Shown here piece by piece: positions 51,836 to 64,000 of a stretch of DNA of 64,000 bases; position 1 is the stretch's first letter, and each line of letters starts with the position of its first letter. This stretch comes from Tetradesmus obliquus. Lineage: Eukaryota > Chlorophyta > Chlorophyceae > Sphaeropleales > Scenedesmaceae. A program made the position numbers and the translations under genes. The notes beneath the pieces were generated by a model. That model did not search any database. It was given only the letters and a program-made list of their open reading frames with translations, and was not told where the DNA came from. Location: the NCBI GenBank assembly GCA_030272155.1, contig CP126195.1:2215001-2279000 (forward strand), in the 5' to 3' direction.

Positions 51836-54800
51836 CCTTCCAGCAAAGCCAGCGGCAGCAGCAGCAATGCAGGCTGATGAGAACTGCATATCATACAACT
51901 GTCACCAACATGCAACAGCAGCGCATGTGTCAGATTACACAGCAGCCGTGGCTGAGGTTTCTAGGTGGTGGTGCTGGTCGGGTCGGATGCCTGACGCTGC
52001 ACGTCTGTCCCCTGGCAGTGACTGTGCTCGAGGCCTGATAGTGGAAGGAAGAATGGCGCAGGCGTTCTGAATTGTGTATTGTACTGTACTCGCAGCTTTT
52101 GACTCATGATTGAAAAGGGCTGTGCGTGGCGAAGTTATGTGCTAGGTAGCTTGGGCGAAGTTATGCTTTGACTGTCAGAAGCACGCATGCATACACACAT
52201 GCATGTTTGCAGCTTTGTGCGGTGAGGCATGCAGGCATGCAGGAAGTGCTGTCAACATCTGCAGCAACAGGAACAGTTTCCTGTTGATTGCATGTGCTAT
52301 GGATGTGCTCTGTAGCAGGCAAACCGCTTGCCGCACTTTGCTCGTCGACTTGTGTGCAAGCAGGCGCACAGCAGGCAGCCAGCGTATTGCTTGGATTCTG
52401 AGTTGCATATCAATGTTATCCTAGGCTGCACACTTTACTGTTAGTGCAAACCGTTTGCACCTCATTCATCAGTGCAGCACCATACAGCGACACAGCAATG
52501 GTCGATAGGGTTATCTTTAGGGTTGGTCAGCTGGATTGGCTATCTCTGTCCAGGGCATGGAGCGAGTGCTGCACAGCGAATGTTGAGTTGATGTTGACAT
52601 TTTGTCGAGCGCTGCATAGTGTCCATGCACACAGCAACACGCAACACGACATCTGCAGCTTGGTTTTCGGGGTTCAATTTTGGGGCGCCCTTTTCTGCAC
52701 TGTCACGGACAATGCTTGAGTTCTGCAACTTAGGTTAGGTAGATTGAGGAGGCACAGCTGACTAAATAGAGGTACAGGAGCGCACCATCTCAGCAGTGCA
52801 CTGCTGCAGCAAGGTCTGTGTGCACAGCTAGCCGCTTTCAGAGGCGACTCAGCGTGCACCATGTGCTCTACTTTCCTGTTGCTCAGTGCAGCAAGTGGCT
52901 GCTGCAGCTGGTTCTGGTGCAGTTTCTGTGCATGTTCTTTTTTCCGTTCCTGGTCAATGCACTGACTGGCACTGACGCGATCCTTCGACAGGTCATCAGC
53001 AGCCACTTTGGTGCCCTGGTTTTTGCTCTGCAGCTGCCTTAGCTACGGCAGCATCTTTTGTTGGATCTGCCTTTTGGCAGTAGCCTGGCAGCACGTGTGC
53101 ATACCCTGGCAGTGGCATCTTGACATTACAAGTGCTACTGCCAGCATGTGCTGTGCCTGCCTGGTGCCGATTGATGTACGCAGTGTGCTGCTGTACGCAG
53201 CTTTGTGTGCTCGGTTTCCCTGGACACTTCCGCTGCTGCATTTGAAGCGACTGTTTGCAGCCGAAGTGTGATGAGGTTATGCGGTTGGATTTTGAGCTGC
53301 TACCAGCAGCTCCCGTGGATGCATTGTGGCATGTCCTCAGTGCACACTGTACTGCCAGCAACTGTGAAGATTGCAGGGGTGGTGCTGCACCCGAGGCAGT
53401 GCCCGTGCATGTACGCAACAGCCTGTGTTGCTGGCAGCACCACCACACCTGCAAGTCTTACATCGCAGTGTGTTGTCAGCAGTTGAGCATTCAGTACAGG
53501 CTTGCCAAGTGTGATGGCAAGCTTTTAGCTTGTTCTCTGCTTCTGTGGTCACTACTCAGCCTTCTTGTGGGTGCAAACTGGATTCAGGTTGCTGCAGCAT
53601 TACGTCTGCCATTTCATGGTTCTGTGGGGGCGTGCCAGTGCTGATCTGCTCCTGTTATGCCGCACGCAGTCGTCAATCTGTTTATAGCTTGTGATGTGGC
53701 TGACCTCAGGCTCTCGAGACTGTTGCATGTCATTTAGTGAAGCATGACACACAGTGTGTGTGGTACAACTGGTTAATTCAAGTTATGGTGGATGTATGTC
53801 GAGATCTCGAAGGCATCTCGGGCATTCAGGATGGCAGCATGTTGCATCAACGCTCTGCTGTCACCCAGCACGGGTTTGTAACCACCATCTGCATCCCCGT
53901 CGCTAGTGACCTCGGAGTGAGCATGGGCCCTGGGTGTTGATGCGTGAGTGTTACATCCATGTTGCGGTCAGCTGGAGCTTGTAAACCACAACCATCTGCT
54001 GAACGACGTTTCAAGGTTAAGCGGCAACAGAAGTATGCTTTGTTGAGGCCATTTAAAACTGCCACAGCCCGCAAGCGTGCCAAGTAGTGTGTGCTGTTAA
54101 ACAAGACCTAGCAGGCCTCCCATGCTGCTACCATGCAAACTGTGCATATGTGGCAACAGCCAACCTGTGGCAACAAAATCAATGCAACAGCATGATGATC
54201 ACACCCAGGGCCGCTCCAGGAAGGCCAGGATCCAACCCTGAGGAAACACATCAGTGGTGCAACGTGTGCGCCAGCCATGCAATGTAGGGTGGTATCACGC
54301 GTGCAATGCTGGAAGCTCGCGTGCACTGCTAAGCCTCGCAGCAAGCTGAACAACAGCCGGCACTGCCTGCATTGGCAGGCACCAACAGGACAACCTTGCC
54401 CTAGCCCTCCTCAATGCAGCCATGCTGCTGCTGCGCTGCAATCAGCTGCAGCCAGCCCCCTTCATTACTGCATAAATCCCACCAGCAGCATACATCAGAG
54501 GGGCTGCTTTGAAACACTTGCTGCACGGCGGAACCCTGCTGCAGAGCAAAATGCCCTGTGCTACTATGATAGCAAGACACCACACCTCCCACCACAAATG
54601 CCGCCATCTTACTACCTGACTGCACCTAAAGCACCTACACTACAGTCCCACCAAATTAGCAATGCTTGGTATGAAATGGCTGTTTTGCACCCGCCTGCCT
54701 GGCTGTGTAGCATGCAAATATTGTTGCCCAGGCGCAAGCACCTGGGCCAAAGTCAGATAGAAGAAACAAACTGCACAGAGAAGAGTTGTAAAAAGGTTCA

Positions 54801-55331
54801 ACGACCACCAAAACAGAGCAAGGTCAGGTCATTGCATGCGGGCCAACATACCAGGCAGGCTAAAGCAACAAAACAGCAGGTGTGTGATTGATCCGGGTCT
54901 GGTCCTAACTGTCTGAAGGTGTCTGTCTGTCAATGTACACGGGTGTAACTGTCTAATACTACTTCCTATCTGTAAAGCTAGCTGGTGTCAGCTGGGTCGC
55001 CCAAATGCCGCATCTGCTTAGGGCAGCTACACTGACTGCAGCCAGCTAAATGGCAGTGCAGCACCTCACTGCAAACCAGTTGCAGCCTACAGCAGCAACA
55101 TGCACTTGCTGTGGCTGTGGGTCCATGAACGCAAGAACGGCTGGAGGCGCAGTGTGCTGCTGCTGCAGCAGCAGCAGCAGCAGCAAACTGCTGCACCAAC
55201 TTCGCATCATGCAATGAAACACTGCCTACGCTCAAAAGAGCATCCCACTCGTCCTACACCTACACCTACGCTAGGGCCTACTCTGCTACGCCGCTGCAGG
55301 CACAGCCAAACAAGTTGGCCATGTCGTGAAC
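51836..55331. other. 3.5-kb convergent intergenic region, no gene seen
   Basis: Only unsupported open frames, the longest 204 codons at 54277-54891 (+) with no recognisable domain. No tRNA, rRNA or mobile element was recognised. Confidence 0.5.
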
Positions 55332-57341
55332 CTATGTTGAAACGCGCGCACGCTTGTTGCTGGCGCGCTGGCCACCACGCGCGCTGCCACCACCACCACC
55401 AGCAGCAGCAGCCGGCGAGGGCGTGCTCTGGCCCTGCCTGTGCGGCATCATGCAGTCTGCAGCCGGCACCAGCTGCTTCATGATGTGCCAGTCCTGCATG
55501 TTCAGGCTCATCATGAACTGCTGCGCGCGCAGGCCCTGCTGCTGCGCGGCGTGCTTCTCAGCCTCGCTCACGGGCTGCACCAGCAGGCCGGCCTCCGTGT
55601 CCGCCAGCAGCCGTACAAACTGGTCGCGCACCTACAAGTTGGTGTGAGGGGTGGGAAGTGACATGTGGTGGACAGGACAATGCCAGGAAAGGCTTGTCAG
55701 CAGAGCGTCTGAGAAGGATATAGAATACATTCAGACATAGTACGAGGAGCATGCGATGAGTCATGGTGCCTTCGTGGATCATTGCATGGCATGTGTCAGA
55801 CAACGGTCAACCGCAGCAGCAGCAGCACCCAGCGCAGCCCTGCACACCACAGCGAGCAGCTCACCAAGAACGACAGCGTGAAGATGTTCTCCACTGTCTG
55901 CGCAAAGCTGCTGTGGTTGCACACGAGGTGCGTGAGCCGCACGCGCGTGCCCGGCGCCAGGCGCTTGAGCTGCCGCCACATGTTCTCCATGTTGCGGTCC
56001 GTCTCCTGCTTCTCCTCCTCGTGGATGTCTGCCAGCTCATCAGGGCGCACCAGTGCCTCTGCAGCGGTGCGCTTGGCCTGGCGCACGATGGGCTTGCGCG
56101 CCTTGGCCTGCAGGAAACGGACACAGAAGGAGAAGATAAAGGAGAATGAGCAACAGCAGCAGCAGGTGCAGGAATGGGAGGAGAGAGGTGCAGCAGGTGG
56201 GTTGATGTGTTGAGGCACAGCATGATGAAGCCACCCAGTGCTTGCAGGAAAGGTGGTTCAGCAGGCACCACATGCCACAGAGCACACAGGGAGCAGCAGG
56301 CACAACGGAGCGATGAGTCGTGCAGCCTGACGTGACTGGGCTCACCTCGGCTGACAGTGGTCCGAGCATGCAGTTGATGCCAGGCGCTGCCTTGTGTATC
56401 AGGCTGGCCTCTGCACCTAGTGCTGCCCAGTCAAAGGCTGCTAGGGGTGGCAGCCCTGTCGCCATCAGGGGGTCTGTGATGAAGCGCTGGCGCAGCGCCC
56501 TGATGAGGTCAGCTGGGGTGCGGCCCTGCAGAGCAGGCAGCAGACAGCAGCAGGAACATGGCAGTGAGCAAGGTCTTGTGGCTGAGTACGCACTGGCTGT
56601 GGCCAACTTTGCGGTATAATATGCCGAAGCAGTGTATGATGCGCTTTGCAAGGTGTGAATGGGGCAGGAACCTCTTGCAGGAAAGGGCGGTTGCATGTCA
56701 ACAACGGCAGTTGCCGTGAGCTGTGGTAGAAACAGGAGCTGCACGACATTCACCTTCACCCAGTGGTGGAATGAAGCAACACATGTATACTTTTCAATGC
56801 AAGATCTCGGGCATTCCTCACCTTGTTGGCTGCCTGGCCCCGCCGGATCATGTTGAGGCTGCATTCTGTCAGCTGCGCAAACACCTCCGCATCTACTGCG
56901 TGCTCACGCGGCCGATCAACTGCAGAGCATGAAAGGCAGCATGCAAGCATGGGGTGAGAACATACTTAAGGAAGAAATGTTGTGTAACATACTGCTACAA
57001 CAGCAGGTGCAGAGATGGCTGCATGCTTGAGCATCCTGATGTTTGCTGCTGCGGTCAACAACGCACCCTTCTTGTGCAGGTCCTCCAGCTGGGTGAGCTT
57101 GGCGCGCAGCTCATCCCCTCCATTGAGTATAAGATTCTCCTTCCCAGCTGCAAGAAAGACACGCGAACCGTTGGTTGCCGCGTTGTTGAGCACAGCATGC
57201 AGTGCGCCTGTCGTTGTTACGCAAGCTCGCGTGCTCACCTATGGTTGCTGAATGCAGGCTCCTGTACTCAGCACGCAAAACCCTCCGTTCTGCGAGGCTT
57301 TGCTGAAATTCTCTCAGCGGAGCAGCACCTCCAGCGCCCAT
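55332..57341 (-). CDS. NSE4: NSE4 kleisin subunit of the SMC5/6 complex
   Basis: Bridges the SMC5 and SMC6 heads in the complex that handles recombination intermediates and damaged replication forks in the nucleus. Six exons: 57341-57239, 57147-57067, 56919-56822, 56525-56346, 56107-55865, 55631-55332; phases close to 334 residues. Family blocks in order: LAERRVLRAEYRSLHSAT, LRAKLTQLEDLHKK, VDRPREHAVDAEVFAQLTE, GRTPADLIRALRQRF, AFDWAALGAEASLIHKAAPG, NCMLGPLSAE, KQETDRNMENMW, and the conserved C-terminal winged-helix stretch CNHSSFAQTVENIFTLSFLV-RDQ. The tail is Gly/Ala/Ser-rich and ends in a basic RASNKRARVST. The start was chosen at the ATG giving MGAGGAAPL; an in-frame extension upstream is possible. 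Confidence 0.93.
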
Positions 57342-57840
57342 GTCTGCTTTTGTATAGTTTATGTGGAAGTATGTGGTCACTGGGCTTTGTGCCCTACGTA
57401 ATGATAAATACAAAGTATACAACTGTACAACAAAATGGGAATCTGCGCGGCCTAACGCCTTGAGTTCATTGATGAAGCTCAACAACGAAGCCAACGAGGT
57501 GTGCCGTCAGAGAGCGGGAAACCATAACATGTGAGTAGGCAGCCTTCAGAGGACAAAAGGTAGCTGAATACATTTGGATACAGGCGCTGGGCAGCGGAGG
57601 AGGTGAACCGAAAGTAACCAGGTCCAGGCAGGGGTGAACGCGAGGGTTTGCTCTCGGCTCGTTTTGAGCTTGCAGGAACGCCCACAAACCAGGCCGTTTG
57701 TACTGCTAGTGAACGGGGCGCTTAAAAGGCATTGATCTAGCATGTCGACGCTATATCTTTCTGATAGTGGGGATCACCGTCAGCAGCCCAGCAGAGGCGA
57801 GTAGGACTCTGTCGTGTGTGCTGAAATAGATTGAGTACTC
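57342..57840. promoter_or_regulatory. Divergent intergenic region (NSE4 / F-box-LRR)
   Basis: A 499-bp gap between opposite start codons; presumed shared promoter region. No single element identified. Confidence 0.5.
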
Positions 57841-60800
57841 ATGTGGTCCGTACGTTTGCCTTGGACAGGGCAGCAGCAGGCCGGAGACGCTGGCGACGCA
57901 TTTGCTGTGCTCAAAGTACACACAGTTCGTAGCAGTGGGGTGGCGGACACCCCGTTGAAGCTTAGCAATGTCAAGAGGCTAGTGAAGCTGCTGTCTGCCG
58001 TCGGGGGTGGCAGCGACAGCAATGGCAAGTACTACCCTCTGGGCAGCGATGACCCGAGCGCACCCAGCCGGAGACCAGCAGGACCATTGTCATGGACACG
58101 TGCGACTGCTGAAGCCAAAAATAGCGGCGTTAAAGCACCTGCGTGGCTGCCAGCAGCCCGCACGGCCAACACAAAGCATTCGCGCGCTCTTCAGCAAGCC
58201 TCCAAGCAGGTGAGGCAGGTTGTCAAGCGACAGCAGGCTTTGGGATAATGCATGTTGATACCTTTGAGCTATTTACGGCGCTGCATCGTCGTACTAGCTG
58301 TGTCGGCGCAGATCGGCGGTTTTCAAAGCTCCAACTGAAGGCTGGTTGCAGACAGGGCTCGCATCTGTCCCACATCTCATGCAAATGCCCTTCCTTACGT
58401 TACCAGTACAGTAAAATTAACTCCACAAATACATGTGGCGCATCTGCTGAGCAGTATCAGCCAGGCCAGCATTGTAGTTGCTGCACGCAGGCTACAAAAC
58501 TCAGGGCCTTGATGCTACTCAGCTTGCAGGCTGGGCAAGCATACGCGTGCAAGGCTTCTTGGAAAAATAACTGTGGCAGTTCAAAGTATATCGTGTTCAG
58601 CATGCGATCCAGCTTGCAGCTTGCTGACCTGCTGCACCGCCCTCTACTGTTCTCCTTGCTGCTGTCAACAGAGCATCCAGGCGGGCACATGTGCTGAGAA
58701 GCTAGTGGCGCATGTGCAGCTGTCAGACCTCCCGCCAGCAGCAGCATGCTTGGTCTACCAGCGGCTGGGCAGAAGCGCACGGCGGGCCCTGCTGCTGTCA
58801 AGCAAGGAGGTGAGCAGGGCGACCTGCATGGCAGCGCAGTGGCAGGGTTGATGCATCAAGCATATGCTTGACATGGGCAGGTGTGGCCTGCTTGTGAATT
58901 GTTGTTGCTCCACGCAAGGCTTTATATAAGCACAAGCTGAGGTTTGCGTTTCAGGATGGCGCTGAGCAGCAGCAGCAGCAGCAGCAGCAGAGCTGGGCCA
59001 GAGGACAACAAGCGCGTGGCAGCTGCACCATGCATACCTGTACACACCCGGCGAGCACGCGACACCATCACCCGCTACTGTTGCTGCTGCATGCAGCCAA
59101 TGAATGCACACACGCCATTCACCTCGCATCTGAAACCCTTACCACACCTTGCCACGTGTATGTCTTTCACCATGTATCCTGCAGGTACGCGCGCTGTTCT
59201 GCTGCGCCGTGCGCGTGCTGCACCTCAGCGCCTCAGACCTCAAGCGCTGCGGTGTGCAGCAGCTCTCCTGCCTGCCGCAGCTCTTCCCTGACCTCAGCGA
59301 GCTGCACCTGCAGCTAGGCAGCGACACAGACCTGCTGCTGGCACTGCGGCAGCTCACACGCTCCAGCAGCAGCAGCCACATCAGCAGCACCAGCAGCAGC
59401 AGCAGGAGGCAGCTGCGGCACCTGCGGGCGTTCTCGCTGGACAGCCGCCTGCGTGGTGATGCTTTCCAGGCGCTGTGCAAGTTCCTCATGCAGCAGCCAG
59501 GGCTGGCGAAGCTGCTGCTGCCGCACCAGCGCTGCAGCGCACCCAACGACCAGCGCATGCTTGCAGGACTGCTGGAAAGCCTGCCAGGCCTTACACAGCT
59601 GGATCTGGGATACAGCGCGACGTCAGGCGGCAGCAGCAGCGGCAGCAGCAGGGCGGGCAGGATCAGCGACAGCAGCACCAGCAGCAGGGCGGGCAGGATC
59701 AGCGACAGCAGCACGGGCAGCGGCAGCAGCAACGGCGGCACGCCCAAGTTTGCGGCCTCGTCAGCAGCGTACGCTGGTAATGCAGCAGGGCAGCCGCCGT
59801 CTGCCAGCAACGCTATCTGCTCCAGCGTGTTCCGCCGCATTTTACGGCTGCAGGACTTGCGGGTGCTCAGCTGCAATGCCAGCAGCATACCAGATGGACA
59901 ATTGGAAGCACTATCCTGCCTGCGTAGCTTGCAGGAGCTGCGTATCAGTGCAGCAGGCAGTGGCACAGGGCTTGCTGCAGCGCTGCAGGGCTTGAGCAGG
60001 CTGAGCAGCTTAGAGTTGCAGCACCCGAGTGTATGTGGGGAGCTGAGGGGCAGCGTTGGGGGCCTGCAGCAGCTGCAGGTGCTGGCGCTGGGGCTGTGCC
60101 CCAAGCTGACAGATGGCATCATGCCTGAGGTGGGTGCTGCCGCTGCTGCTGCTTCGGCGGCTGCTGCTGCTTGATTTTGACTGCTTGGATGGTATGTTCC
60201 AGCTGAATTTGTTTTGGCCATCTGCATAGATCTTCTGCAGCTGCTTGCGCACCACATGGCGTGCCTTGCCTGCCAATCAGGTGGCAACCGAAGCACAGTG
60301 TGTTGCTGCGTGGTGCGCCTAGCTCATGCGCAGCGCATGCCGCTTCTCCCTGTCCTGCTCTCCCTGAAAGTGCCCCCTGCCTTCTCGCCCCTGCCTGCCT
60401 GCAACTTGTATTGCTGCCTCTGCAGGTGGCGCAGCTGCGGCAGCTGGAGAAGCTCACGCTGCCCTTCCCACTGGCAGCGCCCCACCTGCGGCTGCTGTCA
60501 CGCCTGCCAAACCTACAAGAGCTCTACAGCTGGCGCGAGATCGAGCTAGACGTGCTGGGGCCTGCACACGAGCCGCTGCTGCGCGTTACGCGCCTAGTTG
60601 CAGGCAGCATCAACGGCCACGGCAAGAGCCTCGCGGCGTGGTTCCCAGCCCTTGAAACGCTGTGCCTGAAGCACTGCAGTGATTTGGCGGCGCTGTCGCT
60701 GCGCGGCTGCGTGGGCTTGCAGGAGCTGCTTGCAGGAGAGTGCGGCGGGCTGAGTGACGAGGGCTTTGCGTGCCTGCGGGGCTTGAGGGCGCTGCAGCGG

Positions 60801-61542
60801 CTGCAGGTGGAGGCGGCGAGCCAGGTGAGCCGGCGGTGAATGAGCGAGGCGCATGCAAGGCGATAATGCTGAGTGCTTGTTTCTGCCGCGTGCACAGCGC
60901 TGATGTCATGTTGCGTGTAGTTAGTTTACGTCAGCAGAGTGTGCCAAGTTGCGCCAGCTACTGAGGCGCGGGCGCCGAGGGGGATCTATAAAAGTACAGC
61001 ACGCCAGCAAAGCACACACAGGCAGCTTTTTCAGCTCAAACTTTGCGCTGATTTGGAGAGTCTTGGCTGCTGTCTTGCGCCGCTCGCGCCCTACAGCCCC
61101 CTCACGCTTCTCCTGTGCTGCTGCGTGCACCCGCTGCCTCCCACTGCTTCTGTGTGTGCTGCTGCAGCTCACCGACGCTGCCTTCTCTGCCGTCTTCAGC
61201 GGAACCATGCCAGCCCTGCAGCAAGTCAACCTTGCAGGCTGCCCCGGCATATCTGATACAGCTCTGCAGCTGCTCACTGCTAGCTGCCGTCGCCTGAGCA
61301 GCGTTAGCATCAGCAGCTGCCGGCAGCTGTCCGACAAAACCTTGAAGCGGCTGGCCCATTGTGAGCGGCTGGGCTGCGTGGTGCTGAAAGGCTGCAGGGG
61401 CTTCTCTGCAGAGGGCGTCGCTGCGCTGGCTGCTGCGCCGCAGATGAAGCAAGTCAGTGTGAACGGCTGCATGGGCGTGCGCAGCAGCTTGTGTAAAGGT
61501 TACAGGCCAGGGGTGAAGGTGCGGGTGGAGGATAGGCTGTAG
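57841..61542 (+). CDS. F-box-like leucine-rich-repeat protein
   Basis: Five exons, all phase 0: 57841-58209, 58672-58809, 59185-60129, 60426-60824, 61168-61542; 741 residues. Residues 1-123 are Ala/Lys-rich and not recognised. Exon 2 carries a degenerate F-box-like helix block, LSDLPPAAACLVYQRLGR followed by ALLLSSKEVRAL. Exons 3-5 are leucine-rich repeats: VLHLSASDLKRCG, LPQLFPDLSELHLQL, LPGLTQLDLGY, LRSLQELRISAAG, LEKLTLPFPLAAPHL, and cysteine-containing units near the end (LETLCLKHCSDLAAL, LQQVNLAGCPGISDTALQLL, RLSSVSISSCRQLSDKTLKRL) typical of F-box LRR proteins of SCF ligases. Exon 3 has an in-frame Ser/Gly-rich tandem repeat (59625-59735) interrupting the LRRs. Substrate unknown. Exon 1 is the least certain part. 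Confidence 0.84.
59625..59735 (+). repeat. In-frame Ser/Gly-rich tandem repeat in the LRR gene
   Basis: Two near-identical copies of the segment SRAGRISDSST (39-bp period, 59655 and 59687 region) flanked by AGC runs, inside an LRR loop. Confidence 0.8.
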
Positions 61543-64000
61543 GGTGCTGTTGTGTGTTTGCGGATGGGGTGTCTGTTGGTTGGAACAGCCATGACACGAG
61601 CAGCGCTGCTATCAGCGCGGCTGTGCGAGCCAGCAGATGTACGCAAGTGAGTGTGATGCGCAGGGTGCGAGTGGGAACAAAAACTGTCACAAAAACTCCT
61701 CTGGCCGTGCTGTGCGCACGTGCTGTGTCGTACATGCATTGTGTGCAGTGTCTCTCAGGCGTGTATGGCATTCCTGATGTCCCATCTACTCGTCATACCT
61801 GCTGCATCTGCAGCAGCTGGCTTGGCTGCTTCCAGCCGTCTGAGGGCTGGCATCTGGAGGTGCTTGTTGATGTTGGTGGTGGTTGATTTGCGCATAGGGT
61901 TGATTCAGTGCTGTACACAAATGCAGGGGAGTACCTCTGCTGAGATTGTTTGCAGCTGCTTTAACAGTGCAGGAGTCGCATGTGGCCTGCTGACCTGATT
62001 GACAGCAGGGCAAGGTGTGGCATGTGCCCCTGCTGTTCACGTTGCGTTGGCAGGCTCTGCTTTTCATATTTGCATCACGGCAGGATGCAAGCACAACCCA
62101 TGTTTGATTGGATGACTAGGATGCATTGCCGGGGTGCTGCCTTATGTGGGAGTTGCTGTGCTGCTGCTATGCACACATCCAGATGACACGGCACACTGCT
62201 GCTCAAGTGATCCATGTGTTATGCGGGCACGTTGACCTTTTGACAACTGTGATCCCCAGGTGTGGCAACAGCTTCGAACTGCTGCACAGCCTGTGTGACA
62301 AAAGCCTGGTTCTTCCTGGCTCAATTTTGACCCTGTTGACCATTTGATTAGAAGAGTTGCAATAGGTTGGTAGCAGCACTTGCATTGTTGTTGTAGCCCT
62401 GACGTTGCTGTAGCTGTACTGCTGGTTGCAAAGCCAAGCTGTTGGCTTGGGCAACCGCTGACTGCCTGGAAACTCTGCCGCAGAACACATTTTAGAATAA
62501 GCCAATGGTTGCACGCAGGTGTGACGTGGCACAGCCTGTTGACTATAATCACATGTTGATCTTAGTTCTTGACCCAAACATTGTCATGTGATGTACCTCT
62601 GCTGGAGTTTTGACCATCGAAGTTTAGCGTTTCATTTGATTTCATGGTGGCAAAGGCTGGCACCAGGAAGCAGCCGCGTCTTGCTTGGTCTGGCTTTGCA
62701 GTTTTGCATCATACACGGCATGAAAAGCCCGATTCACCCCCTAGGCCTGCTGCTGTTTGCAGCTGTGGTGTGTCGTGTTGCCTTTGTGCTTGCTTGGTGT
62801 ATGATCTGGAGGGACCCCGCAACTGTGACTCATGTGGTGCATTGCACTGGCACAGCGCCCGCTGTTATGTGGTCAAGGTTGATGTTACATGGTGTGCTGC
62901 GGCTGCTGCTATTTGCAGTGTGTAGCTAGCTGCTAGCAAGCACAGCTGCTTGTCATGGCTGACTATACTTCTAGGTTTGAAAGAAATTATATGCGCTGTG
63001 TGCCCTGCGGGTTCTTGCGGCGCGATGCGTGACTGCTGGCCTTTTTGGCCTGTTGCGCGCTTCACGGTCACTGTACATGCCGTACCAGGGCTGTCTTTCG
63101 GTGATCTCCTGGTAGTGTCCTGGTTTGCTTGCCAGCGTTGGAGCACTGTACTTGCTGTGTGTCCGGCTCTGCAAAAAAGCAATATGCTCATGACAGGTGG
63201 CATGCAGGGGAGGGTTCCCGTGTGGAGTCCTGCATGATGCCACAGCCAGGCCACCTGTTTTGTCCACTGTGTGTTGCCGTGACCTGCCTTTGGGCTGTGG
63301 CTGCGCTTGATGTAGAGGAAAGTAGCCATGCACTGCCAGGCTGTATACTGCGCTGTGTGGGTACATGCACAGCATATCGACCCTGCAGCCGATGCTGCGG
63401 TTTGGTGTGGCTGCATTTTCAAACAGACAGTAGCCTAGTCAGTTGGTGTCCAGGCTGCATACGCATGCTCCCCAGCATGTGGCAGTCAAGTGTTGTTTGC
63501 GTCTGGTATGTTATAATGCATCTCATGCACCACTCTCCTGTCCCCACACCACTCTTGCAGTCTAGTGTCGGGTGGATTGTGTGCGGTTGTACCCTTTTTG
63601 TCCTGGGGGTTTGCAGGCTGTGTCTTCATCGTCGTATGATACCAGCTGAAAACTCTCTACCGGCTGCCCAGCTGTTGCGCCGAGCCGTGTGCTTGGCGCG
63701 TAGCTGCGGCAGTCAAGTGTTCTGACAGCATCACAAAAGCAGTGCTGTGGTGCATTGCTGCCCACATCACAGCTGCCAGCTGCGCGCTGCTGCTGCAGAA
63801 GCCAGCATGCCAGCTGGCTTACATGTTGTTGCCTCGTTTGCGTGGCCGTGCTTTTTCCGTGCACCGGCTCGTGGGTTTTCCTGTGGTGTTACCGGGCTGG
63901 CAGTGCATGTCAATGTGCATGCTCCAGCAATGCACGCAAGAAGAGCTGCAAAGCGCTTGCATCCTGTGTCTGTACCCTGATCTTGCTTGCTGCACCAGCG
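61543..64000. other. 3' flank and right end, no gene seen
   Basis: Short open frames only, with no recognisable domains or splice-supported exons. If a gene lies to the right, its coding part begins outside the window. Confidence 0.5.

Noticed and set aside
54277..54891. 204-codon plus-strand frame
   Set aside because: No recognisable family, no neighbouring exons, and composition like the surrounding non-coding sequence.
59139..60296. 385-codon minus-strand frame
   Set aside because: Antisense shadow of exon 3 of the LRR gene, whose plus-strand reading shows clear leucine-rich repeats.

Overview
This window is nuclear DNA from a green alga. The evidence is genes split by many short introns with GT(gag/gcg)...CAG borders, plastid transit-like N-termini, a starch synthase, a non-haem carotene hydroxylase, an SUF Fe-S scaffold gene, and very abundant CAG/CTG repeats. 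The repeat-rich, intron-rich style suggests a core chlorophyte, probably Chlorophyceae. The species cannot be fixed from sequence alone.

Layout. 1-692 (-) is the 5' part of plastid SUFB. 2103-4819 is bounded by a perfect 47-bp inverted repeat and looks like a non-autonomous transposon. 6197-8497 (-) is MAD2 (7 exons, 205 aa). 9900-16258 (-) is a secreted subtilisin-like protease (12 exons, 1015 aa). 17284-20418 (-) is an unrecognised 605-aa protein with two LSPVR motifs. 20972-25743 (+) is soluble starch synthase I (11 exons, 614 aa). 25831-30136 is long and gene-poor. 30137-30727 (-) is a small two-helix membrane protein. 31125-34111 (+) is a tRNA m7G46 methyltransferase. 35194-40762 (-) is a 12-exon zinc-finger protein (536 aa). 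41173-43476 (+) is ribosomal protein L35/uL29. 45034-46956 (-) is a broken Penelope-like reverse transcriptase. 48113-48869 (-) is a small hydrophobic protein. 49297-51668 (+) is beta-carotene hydroxylase. 55332-57341 (-) is NSE4 of the SMC5/6 complex. 57841-61542 (+) is an F-box-like/LRR protein. The last 2.4 kb shows no gene. For all spliced genes except the small membrane protein, whose start is unresolved, I placed exons by hand and every intron phase closes, which is strong internal support.

The genes are ordinary housekeeping functions: plastid Fe-S assembly, starch, xanthophylls, translation, mitosis and genome maintenance. Five pairs are arranged head to head with only about 400-550 bp between start codons, so shared promoters are likely.

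The most unusual signal is what I call exon echoes. In at least four genes (starch synthase I, tRNA methyltransferase, the zinc-finger gene, carotene hydroxylase), extra partial copies of an exon lie in the neighbouring intron or 3' flank. They often carry their own splice site and usually differ from the real exon mainly at synonymous positions. A second pattern is that CTG trinucleotide tracts very often run directly into the CAG of 3' splice sites.
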